NCBI GenBank assembly: GCA_017998195.1
Contig: JAGODN010000161.1
Location: 1 to 6,121, forward strand
Direction of reading: 5' to 3'
Length of the DNA: 6,121 nucleotides
Origin: Desulfobulbus sp.
GTDB lineage: Bacteria; Desulfobacterota; Desulfobulbia; Desulfobulbales; Desulfobulbaceae
Shown piece after piece: positions 1 to 5,237 of the stretch. The notes beneath the pieces were generated by a model. The model worked only from the letters and a program-made list of their open reading frames with translations. It was not told where the DNA came from and ran no database searches. Position 1 is the first letter of the stretch, and each line of letters starts with the position of its first letter. Made by a program: the position numbers and the translations under genes.

Positions 1-444
1 CTGTTGCCCCGGGTCGGCCCGAATCTGCTGGAGCGCTTCCGCCGACGGCTGCTCCTCGGGTTCCTCTTCCACAGGGGCAACGGCCGCGCCGGTCGCCTCG
101 TCGTCGGCCCGGTCGGTCGGTTCGACCGCCGGTTCGCTCACCCGGGCCGGCCGCCTTCGCTCGGTACGGGTCTCCACCGGTGCCGGTTCGACCGTCTCAG
201 CTTCTCCGGTTTCGGGGTCGACCGGCTCGATTCGGGGACTCTCCGCGGCCGGTTGCGGTTCCGGGCCGGCGGCTTTGCGTCTGACCCGGATGTGCGCCTT
301 TTTCTTGCACAGGCCGAAAATGCCGGAGCTGCCGGTATCCAGCACCTCGATGTCCAGATCCTCGCGGCCGGCGCCGAGTTCCCGGCACGCCTGCTCGATG
401 ACCTCAGCGATATCCTTGCCGTAAAAATCCTTTCCTTTCGCCAT
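1..444 (-). CDS. jag: Jag/KhpB (EloR) RNA-binding protein, N-terminal part, cut by window edge
   Basis: This is the first 148 codons of a Jag/KhpB-type protein; the rest lies beyond the left edge. Residues 3-55 form a typical Jag N-terminal domain, with the YGKDIAEVIEQAC helix and the conserved GSSGIFGL turn (residues 38-45) followed by a basic KKKAHIRVR strand. Residues 56-148 are a low-complexity acidic and proline-rich linker with several VEP/IEP/SEP units. In the family such a linker leads to KH and R3H RNA-binding domains, which are not visible here. Family knowledge links Jag/KhpB to RNA binding and, in Gram-positives, to control of cell elongation; its role in this organism is unknown. 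The ATG at 444 has a strong ribosome binding site, AGGAAGG (458-452), 7 nt upstream. It starts 18 nt after the yidC stop, so co-transcription with yidC is very likely. Identity is firm for the N-domain and inferred for the rest. Confidence 0.88.
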   Translation of the reverse strand, partial: MAKGKDFYGKDIAEVIEQACRELGAGREDLDIEVLDTGSSGIFGLCKKKAHIRVRRKAAGPEPQPAAESPRIEPVDPETGEAETVEPAPVETRTERRRPARVSEPAVEPTDRADDEATGAAVAPVEEEPEEQPSAEALQQIRADPGQQ

Positions 445-462
445 AAAGGTACCTTCCTGCCA

Positions 463-2112
463 TCAGGCCTGCTGGGTCTTGGTCTGCCGGTTGATAAGAT
501 ACTGCTGGAGAATGGAAAGCAGGTTGTTGACAAACCAGTAGAGGACCAGGCCCGAGGCGAAGTTGATGAACATGAACGTGAACACCACCGGCAGGAATTG
601 CATGATCCGCGCCTGGGCGGGATCCACGGTGGTCGGGGTCATCTTCTGCTGCAGGTACATGGAGGCGCCCATCAGCAGGGTGAGCACCGGCAGCCCCTGG
701 AGGTAGGGCAGGTTGAAGCCGAGCCACAACCGGTCCGGGGCGGACAGGTCGTTGATCCACAGCATGAAGGGGGCATGGCGCAGTTCGATGGCCGCCATCA
801 GCACCCGGTAGAGGGCGAAGAAGAACGGGATCTGGATGAGCATGGGCAGACAGCCGCCCAGCGGGTTGACCTTGTAGGTCTTGTACAGGGCCATCATCTC
901 CTGGTTCATCTGCGCCGGATCGGCCTTGTACTTCTCGCGCAGCTTGGCGATCTTCGGCTGCAGCTTCTGCATGTTCTTCATCGACAGCATGCCTTTCTGG
1001 GTGATCGGCCAGAACGCCAGCTTGATGAGGATGGTCAACAGGATGATGGCCACGCCGTAGTTGCCCACGTAGGTGTGGAAGAAGTTGAGCATCCAGAGCA
1101 TGGGCTTGGCGATCACGTCGAACCAGCCGAAATCCACCGCCCTGGCCAGGTTGTCGCCGCTGGCCTGAAGGATCTGCAGTTTCTTCGGCCCGAGGTACAT
1201 CCGGTACCCGTAGGTCTGGGTGCCCTGCGCCGGCAATTGCTGGATGCCCTCGCTGATCACGGTGCGCACCTGCTCTTCGCCCCCCTGCAGGGTCACGGTG
1301 CGCGCCTCGCCGCCGACCGGCACCACCGCGGTCATGAAGTAGCTGTCCATGTAGCCGGTCCAGTCGACCTTGCCCTGGAGCACCACCGGCCCCTTGGTCA
1401 GCTCCTTGCCCTTGGTCTCCACCAGTTCGCCGTTCACGTAAGCGGCCGGCCCGAAGAAGAGAAATGTGCTGGATTCCTTGGCGGCCACGAACGGCTCGTT
1501 GCCCAGGGTCAGGGCCGGCGAGACCTGCAGCGGTCGGTCGGTGGGGTTGGCCACCGCATAGGCGGCATCGATCAGGTAGCTGTCGGCATGAAAGGTCAGG
1601 GTCCGGGTGATGCGCACACCGTCGGCCTGGGTGGCGGTCATGACCAGCTGACCGGTTTTCTGCCCGGCGGCCAGGGTCAGCTTCTCCCGGTCGGCGCGGA
1701 AGGTCGGCACGCTCGTCCCGGCGCCGTTGTCAAGGGAGAACAGGACCGGCGCCTCCGTGATGTTCCGGCCCGGAACCAGCTGCATCGGCCCGGAACTGCG
1801 GTCCATCCCCTGGCGGTAGTGCTTGAGCACAAAGCTCTTGAAGCCGCCCCCCTGCTCATTGATCACCGCGGTAAACAGGGGCGTGTCGACGGTGATCTCC
1901 CGTGCCGTCGGGTCCACGGTGACCGGGGGCAGGGCGCCGGCCACGGCGGGCGCGGCAGGGCCGGGTGTCGCCTGCTGGCCGGGCTGGGACTGCTGCTGGG
2001 ACTGCTGCGGCTCAGCCGGGGTCTGCTGCAGGGAATGCGGGAAAAAATACTGGTATCCAAGGAGGATGAGGAATGAAAGAACGATAGCCAGGAAGGCTCT
2101 GTACAGGTCCAT
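463..2112 (-). CDS. yidC: Membrane protein insertase YidC (Oxa1 family)
   Basis: YidC inserts and folds inner-membrane proteins, alone or with SecYEG. The 549-residue product is full length for the Gram-negative type. A first membrane segment lies at about residues 4-24, then a Gln/Pro/Ala-rich linker (about 29-60), then the periplasmic P1 domain (about 65-335). The Oxa1-like core follows: a membrane segment at about 353-372, the cytoplasmic hairpin with MQKLQPKI and QEMMALYK motifs, NPLGGC (416-421) opening the next segment, a segment near 470-488, and the last hydrophobic stretch (about 506-540) with SGLVLYW. The positively charged residue of the insertion groove, Arg in E. coli, is Lys364 here. 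The chosen ATG at 2112 has GAGG 7 nt upstream and begins with the family-typical MDLYRAFL; a GTG at 2130 would include the ribosome binding site in the coding region. It lies 72 nt after yidD and 18 nt before jag. Identity is not in doubt. Confidence 0.98.
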   Translation of the reverse strand: MDLYRAFLAIVLSFLILLGYQYFFPHSLQQTPAEPQQSQQQSQPGQQATPGPAAPAVAGALPPVTVDPTAREITVDTPLFTAVINEQGGGFKSFVLKHYRQGMDRSSGPMQLVPGRNITEAPVLFSLDNGAGTSVPTFRADREKLTLAAGQKTGQLVMTATQADGVRITRTLTFHADSYLIDAAYAVANPTDRPLQVSPALTLGNEPFVAAKESSTFLFFGPAAYVNGELVETKGKELTKGPVVLQGKVDWTGYMDSYFMTAVVPVGGEARTVTLQGGEEQVRTVISEGIQQLPAQGTQTYGYRMYLGPKKLQILQASGDNLARAVDFGWFDVIAKPMLWMLNFFHTYVGNYGVAIILLTILIKLAFWPITQKGMLSMKNMQKLQPKIAKLREKYKADPAQMNQEMMALYKTYKVNPLGGCLPMLIQIPFFFALYRVLMAAIELRHAPFMLWINDLSAPDRLWLGFNLPYLQGLPVLTLLMGASMYLQQKMTPTTVDPAQARIMQFLPVVFTFMFINFASGLVLYWFVNNLLSILQQYLINRQTKTQQA

Positions 2113-2119
2113 GATGATA

Positions 2120-2125
2120 CCTCGT
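2120..2125 (-). promoter_or_regulatory. Ribosome binding site of yidC that decides the start
   Basis: On the minus strand ACGAGG (2125-2120) sits 7 nt upstream of the ATG at 2112. This favours that ATG over the in-frame GTG at 2130, which would place the site inside the coding region. The site lies within one copy of a 13-nt near-repeat whose other copy is at 2160-2172. Confidence 0.7.
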
Positions 2126-2184
2126 TGCACCCCTGCCGTGGCAGCGGTATTGACGGAAGGATTCCTCGTTGCGGCCGGACGGCC

Positions 2185-2475
2185 TCACTTCACCGGGTCA
2201 TACCCGCCCTTGGCAAAGGGATGGCAGCGCAGGATGCGCCAGGCGGCCATGAGCAGCCCGCGCAGCACGCCGTGTTTCTCGACAGCCTCGACGGCATACT
2301 GGGAACAGGTGGGAACGAAACGGCAGGCAGGCGGAAGAAGGGGGGAGATCAGGTACTTGTATCCCCGAAAGACTGCGCTCACCAAGCGCCGCGCCCGTGC
2401 GGGCCGGCGTGCGTGCGGGGCCCCTTGCGGGGGAGGACTGTCGGCGGACACGGCACCCTGCGCCCGGTCAGCCAT
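2185..2475 (-). CDS. yidD: Membrane protein insertion efficiency factor YidD
   Basis: YidD is a small protein that associates with the inner face of the membrane, probably through an amphipathic helix, and helps YidC-dependent insertion. The 96-residue product carries the family core from about residue 29 to the end: an amphipathic stretch reading VFRGYKYLISPLLPP, then CRFVPTCSQYA (51-61), EKHG (66-69) and the C-terminal LRCHPFAKGGYDPV (82-95). Cys51, Cys57 and Cys84 are the usual family cysteines. The ATG at 2475 overlaps the rnpA stop by 8 nt (ATGGCTGA), which suggests translational coupling; no clear ribosome binding site precedes it. This start gives about 28 extra residues rich in Pro, Ala and Arg ahead of the core, which is longer than usual. 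In-frame TTG (2385) or GTG (2382) codons would give a protein of typical length but also lack a ribosome binding site. The family call is firm and the exact start is less certain. Confidence 0.93.
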   Translation of the reverse strand: MADRAQGAVSADSPPPQGAPHARRPARARRLVSAVFRGYKYLISPLLPPACRFVPTCSQYAVEAVEKHGVLRGLLMAAWRILRCHPFAKGGYDPVK

Positions 2476-2803
2476 GGATCAGCCGGGCCATGCCGGCCTG
2501 CATGTCGGCGAGGCTGTCGATGACGAAGCCGGGCCGGACGGTGCAGACCACGTCGCAGGGCGCGGGCAGGAGGGCCGGACTCTGCCGGAAGGCCTCCCGG
2601 ACGAGTCGCTTGATCCTGTTGCGCCGCACGGCACTGCCGGTTTTCCGCTGTACGCTGATGCCCAGCCGGCTGTGTTCCGCGCCGTTCGGCAGGAGGATCA
2701 GGGCGAAGTGGTCACCCCGCAACCGCCGGCCGAGCCGGTAGACGCGCGCGAACTCGGCGTTGCTCCTGAGTCGCTGCGCCCTGGAAAACGCGAACCGGCC
2801 CAC
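2468..2803 (-). CDS. rnpA: Ribonuclease P protein component (C5 protein)
   Basis: RnpA is the protein subunit of RNase P; it binds the catalytic RNA and helps it cleave the 5' leader from precursor tRNAs. The 111-residue reading matches the family length. The N-terminal part has the family pattern SRAQRLRSNAEFARVYRLGRR (split here over residues 7-27), followed by the HFALILLPN strand and LGISVQRKTG. The signature basic RNR helix, AVRRNRIKRLVREAFR, lies at residues 59-73 or so. The most reasonable start is the GTG at 2803, 5 nt after the rpmH stop, but it has no clear ribosome binding site, so coupling to rpmH translation is likely. The same frame stays open through all of rpmH back to a TTG at 2971, so an N-terminally extended form cannot be excluded from sequence alone. 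The end overlaps yidD by 8 nt. The family is certain; the start is only moderately so. Confidence 0.95.
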   Translation of the reverse strand: MGRFAFSRAQRLRSNAEFARVYRLGRRLRGDHFALILLPNGAEHSRLGISVQRKTGSAVRRNRIKRLVREAFRQSPALLPAPCDVVCTVRPGFVIDSLADMQAGMARLIHG

Positions 2804-2808
2804 CCAAC

Positions 2809-2946
2809 TCAGGCGGCCAGACGCTTGCGCCCCTTGGCCCGCCGCCTCTTGATCACGGCCCGGCCGGCGCGGGTTTTCATGCGGACGAGGAAGCCGTGGG
2901 TGCGGTTGCGCTTGGTGGTGCTGGGCTGGAAAGTCTGCTTGCTCAT
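2809..2946 (-). CDS. rpmH: 50S ribosomal protein L34 (bL34)
   Basis: bL34 is a very small, highly basic protein of the large ribosomal subunit that binds 23S rRNA. The 45-residue product is full length for the family (usually 44-46). It shows the diagnostic elements in order: TFQPS near the start, KRNRTHGF (residues 12-19), VRMKTRAGR (21-29) and the RRRAKGRKRL tail (34-43). The ATG at 2946 has AAGGA (2959-2955) 8 nt upstream, a good ribosome binding site. An in-frame GTG extension to 3042 is open but has no family-like sequence and should be ignored. It is the first gene of the minus-strand unit, with a sigma70-type promoter at 3105-3133 and a leader of about 150 nt. The next gene, rnpA, follows after 5 nt, which is the near-universal bacterial pairing. 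Confidence 0.98.
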   Translation of the reverse strand: MSKQTFQPSTTKRNRTHGFLVRMKTRAGRAVIKRRRAKGRKRLAA

Positions 2947-3104
2947 GATGGTTTTCCTTGCTGCGTGACAATCTGGTTGAGAGAAGCGGCGATCCGGAAT
3001 TCCGCCCCGAGTGGAGGGACGGAGCCGCACCCTGTGACGCACAAAACAGGCCGGCGCGACGGACAGTTGGGTTCGGACCGCAAATTCATTTTTCGAAACT
3101 GGCT

Positions 3105-3133
3105 ATTTAATCATAGCGACCAGCCACTGTCAA
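3105..3133 (-). promoter_or_regulatory. Sigma70-type promoter of the rpmH-rnpA-yidD-yidC-jag unit
   Basis: On the minus strand a perfect -35 box TTGACA (3133-3128) is followed by a 17-nt spacer and a -10 box TTAAAT (3110-3105), which matches TATAAT at four of six positions. Transcription would start near 3098. The bases just upstream of the -35 box (CCAAAATGA) are AT-rich and could act as a weak UP element. The strength of the -35 box suits a ribosomal protein operon. Confidence 0.72.
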
Positions 3134-3138
3134 ATCAT

Positions 3139-3152
3139 TTTGGTCCACCAAA
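3139..3152. promoter_or_regulatory. Candidate operator: 14-bp palindrome beside the rpmH -35 box
   Basis: TTTGGT and ACCAAA are exact inverted copies separated by CC. The element begins 5 bp upstream of the rpmH -35 box and is centred about 47 bp upstream of the predicted rpmH start point. It is about 70 bp upstream of the mnmG -35 box. The symmetry is seen directly; a role as a protein-binding site is inference, and a 12-bp dyad can arise by chance. Confidence 0.25.
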
Positions 3153-3221
3153 GGCCCGCGCCACGGGGCAATACTCAGGCCGGCCGCACCGCTCTCCGCC
3201 GGCTCCGGGCACCGGTACACC

Positions 3222-3250
3222 TTGCAAAGAGCAGCCGGTATTTTTATAGT
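3222..3250 (+). promoter_or_regulatory. Sigma70-type promoter of mnmG-lgt
   Basis: The -35 box TTGCAA (3222-3227, four of six consensus positions) is followed by a 17-nt spacer and a -10 box TATAGT (3245-3250, five of six). Transcription would start near 3257, giving a leader of about 78 nt before the mnmG ATG. It is the only AT-rich promoter-like stretch upstream of mnmG in this orientation. Confidence 0.68.
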
Positions 3251-3275
3251 GGCAAGTTTTTCCAGCCAAGCAGCC

Positions 3276-3294
3276 AGCGGCCGTCTTCGCCGCT
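3276..3294 (+). other. Hairpin in the mnmG leader
   Basis: AGCGGC (3276-3281) and GCCGCT (3289-3294) form a perfect 6-bp stem with a 7-nt loop in the predicted mnmG leader, ending 40 nt before the ATG. No T-run follows, so it is not a rho-independent terminator. It may be a chance GC-rich pairing or a leader stability element. Confidence 0.3.
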
Positions 3295-3322
3295 CTTCCA
3301 TTCCGCTCAACACGGCGTTGCC

Positions 3323-3327
3323 GGGGA
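3323..3327 (+). promoter_or_regulatory. Ribosome binding site of mnmG that decides the start
   Basis: GGGGA sits 7 nt upstream of the ATG at 3335. This supports that codon over the 65-codon upstream extension back to 3140, which would read through the predicted promoter. An adjacent ATG at 3338 is also possible. Confidence 0.6.
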
Positions 3328-3334
3328 CGAGACC

Positions 3335-5221
3335 ATGATGACCGATTTTGACATCGCCGTAATCGGTGCGGGCCACGCCGGCTGCGAGGCGGCGCTTGCC
3401 GCCGCGCGCATGGGCTGCCGCACGCTGGTCTGCGTCATCAACGCCGACACCATCGGCGCCATGTCCTGCAACCCGGCCATCGGCGGACTGGCCAAGGGCC
3501 ACCTGGTCAAGGAAATCGACGCCCTGGGCGGCGAGATGGCCAGGAACATCGACGCCACCGGCATCCAGTTCCGCCGCCTCAACACCAGCAAGGGCCCGGC
3601 GGTGCGCTCGTCCCGGGCCCAGGCCGACCGGCTGCTCTACCGGCTGCGCATGAAGCGGGTGCTGGAAAACCAGCCGAACCTGGCCATCCGCCAGGCAGTG
3701 GTGGACGAAATTCTGGTGGCCGACGGCCGGGTCACCGGCATCCGCACCTCGCTGGACGAGGTCTTCCGCGTCCGGGCCGTGGTCGTGGCCACCGGCACCT
3801 TTCTCAACGGCCTCATCCACGTCGGCCTGAAAAACTTCCCGGCCGGCCGCCTGGGCGACGTGCCCTCCACCAGCCTGGCGCGCTGGTTCGCCGCCGCCGG
3901 CTTTGCCGTGGGCCGGATGAAGACCGGCACGGTGCCTCGCCTGGACGGCAACACCATCGACTACTCGCGCCTGGAGGCCCAGGAGAGCGACGACCCGCCG
4001 GCGCTCTTCTCCTTTTCCTCGCACGGTGCGCCGCCCCTGCCCCAGCGTCCCTGCCACATCACCTACACCAACGAACAGACCCACGCGATCATCCGCGGCG
4101 CCATCGACCAGTCGCCGATGTACGCCGGCATCATCGAGGGCGTGGGCGCCCGCTACTGCCCCTCGATCGAGGACAAGGTGATGCGCTTCCCGGAAAAGGG
4201 GCGTCACCAGATATTTCTCGAACCGGAAGGGCTGGACACCATCGAGGTCTATCCGAACGGCATCCCCACCAGCCTGCCGCTCGCCACCCAGATCGCCATG
4301 GTCCACTCCATCCCCGGGCTGGAACAGGCGCGCATCATCCGCCCCGGCTACGCCATCGAGTACGACTACGTGGACCCGCGGGAACTCAAACCCTCGCTTG
4401 AAACCAAACGCATCAGCGGGCTGTTCCTCGCCGGCCAGATCAACGGCACCTCGGGCTACGAGGAGGCGGCCGGCCAGGGACTGATGGCGGCGATCAACAG
4501 CGTGCTCTTCGTGCGCGGCGACGAACCGCTCGTCCTTGACCGCTCCCAGGCCTACATCGGGGTACTCATCGACGACCTGGTCACCCTGGGCACCAGGGAG
4601 CCCTACCGGCTGTTCACCTCGCGGGCCGAATATCGCCTGCTCCTGCGCGAGGACAACGCCGACCTGCGGCTGCGGGCCATCGGCCGCGACCTCGGGCTGG
4701 TGGACGACGATACCTGGCAACGGTATCAGGCGAAGGAGCACTGCCTGCGACAGACCGGCGCGTGGCTGGAACAGGTGCGGATCCGGCCGCAGGCCGCGGT
4801 CAACGACTACCTGGCCGGCCGTGGTTCCACCGGGCTCAGCCAGGCCCTGACCCTGGCGGAACTGCTCCGCCGCCCGGAACTCGGCCTGGCGGACATCCTC
4901 GCCCTGGCCGAACTGGGCGGACAGTCGCCGCCCGACAACAGCGCAGTCCTCGCCTGGCGGGACGAGATCGAACTGCAGGTCAAATACGCCGGCTACATCA
5001 GGCGGCAGGAGGAGCAGATCGTCCGCTTCCGCAAACTGGAGCGCATCGAACTGCCCGCGGACATGACCTACAAGGGGTTGCCCGGGCTGTCCAACGAGGT
5101 GGTCGAGAAACTCACCCGGGTGCAGCCGCGCTCGCTCGGCCAGGCCTCGCGCATCTCCGGCGTGACCCCGGCGGCCCTGTCGGTGCTCCAGGTGCAGCTC
5201 AAACGGCTCGGTCGCCTGTGA
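3335..5221 (+). CDS. mnmG: tRNA uridine-5-carboxymethylaminomethyl modification enzyme MnmG (GidA)
   Basis: MnmG is an FAD- and NADH-dependent enzyme that works with the GTPase MnmE to install carboxymethylaminomethyl groups on the wobble uridine (U34) of certain tRNAs in the cytoplasm. The 628-residue product has the usual length (629 in E. coli). The FAD-binding motif GAGHAG is at residues 11-16. MSCNPAIGGLAKGHLVKEIDALGG-like sequence around 43-66 includes Cys45, and RYCPSIEDK includes Cys275; these match the two functional cysteines of E. coli MnmG (47 and 277). AGQINGTSGYEEAAGQG (366-382) is the second FAD-contacting signature. The C-terminal domain carries GLSNEVVEKL and the QASRISGVTPAA signature used to contact MnmE and tRNA. 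The ATG at 3335 follows a GGGGA site and gives the family-typical start. The gene is divergent from rpmH, whereas in many bacteria it follows mnmE downstream of jag on the same strand. lgt follows after 16 nt. Confidence 0.98.
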   Translation: MMTDFDIAVIGAGHAGCEAALAAARMGCRTLVCVINADTIGAMSCNPAIGGLAKGHLVKEIDALGGEMARNIDATGIQFRRLNTSKGPAVRSSRAQADRLLYRLRMKRVLENQPNLAIRQAVVDEILVADGRVTGIRTSLDEVFRVRAVVVATGTFLNGLIHVGLKNFPAGRLGDVPSTSLARWFAAAGFAVGRMKTGTVPRLDGNTIDYSRLEAQESDDPPALFSFSSHGAPPLPQRPCHITYTNEQTHAIIRGAIDQSPMYAGIIEGVGARYCPSIEDKVMRFPEKGRHQIFLEPEGLDTIEVYPNGIPTSLPLATQIAMVHSIPGLEQARIIRPGYAIEYDYVDPRELKPSLETKRISGLFLAGQINGTSGYEEAAGQGLMAAINSVLFVRGDEPLVLDRSQAYIGVLIDDLVTLGTREPYRLFTSRAEYRLLLREDNADLRLRAIGRDLGLVDDDTWQRYQAKEHCLRQTGAWLEQVRIRPQAAVNDYLAGRGSTGLSQALTLAELLRRPELGLADILALAELGGQSPPDNSAVLAWRDEIELQVKYAGYIRRQEEQIVRFRKLERIELPADMTYKGLPGLSNEVVEKLTRVQPRSLGQASRISGVTPAALSVLQVQLKRLGRL

Positions 5222-5237
5222 GCCGGGGAGCAGAGCC

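Larger units (their letters stand above)
2947..3334. other. Divergent regulatory region between rpmH and mnmG
   Basis: This 388-nt stretch holds no recognisable gene. Its visible contents are the rpmH leader (about 2947-3098), the rpmH promoter (3105-3133), a palindrome TTTGGTCCACCAAA (3139-3152), a GC-rich spacer (about 3153-3221) in which I see nothing specific, the mnmG promoter (3222-3250) and the mnmG leader with a 6-bp hairpin (3276-3294). The leader of rpmH also contains the short palindromes CGGAATTCCG (2995-3004) and TTTCGAAA (3091-3098). The stretch around the promoters is clearly more AT-rich than the genes. I find no DnaA box of the TTATCCACA type and no rho-independent terminator. 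Confidence 0.75.

Noticed and set aside
4..2076. A 690-codon open frame on the plus strand opposite yidC and jag
   Set aside because: Its codons lie exactly in register with the codons of jag and yidC, which share one frame. In this register antisense stops arise only from TTA, CTA or TCA sense codons, which are rare in GC-rich genes. The product has no recognisable family features and both sense genes are certain.
1823..2968. A 381-codon plus-strand open frame across yidC, yidD, rnpA and rpmH
   Set aside because: It is antisense to four well-supported genes and has low-complexity Arg/Ala/Pro sequence with no family features.
2995..3004. Palindrome CGGAATTCCG in the rpmH leader as an operator
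   Set aside because: It is a single short palindrome lying about 100 nt downstream of the predicted start point, with no second copy or flanking symmetry, so chance is the simplest explanation.
2947..3042. A 32-codon N-terminal extension of rpmH starting at GTG 3042
   Set aside because: L34 is 44-46 residues throughout bacteria, the extension has no family resemblance, and the ATG at 2946 has its own AAGGA site.
3140..3334. A 65-codon N-terminal extension of mnmG
   Set aside because: It would read through the predicted promoter and ignore the well-placed ribosome binding site; the ATG at 3335 gives the length and start typical of MnmG.
2947..3334. Possible replication origin, since rpmH often lies beside dnaA and oriC
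   Set aside because: No TTATCCACA-type box or cluster of related 9-mers is visible, there is no dnaA gene in the window, and the AT-rich stretches are explained by the two promoters.
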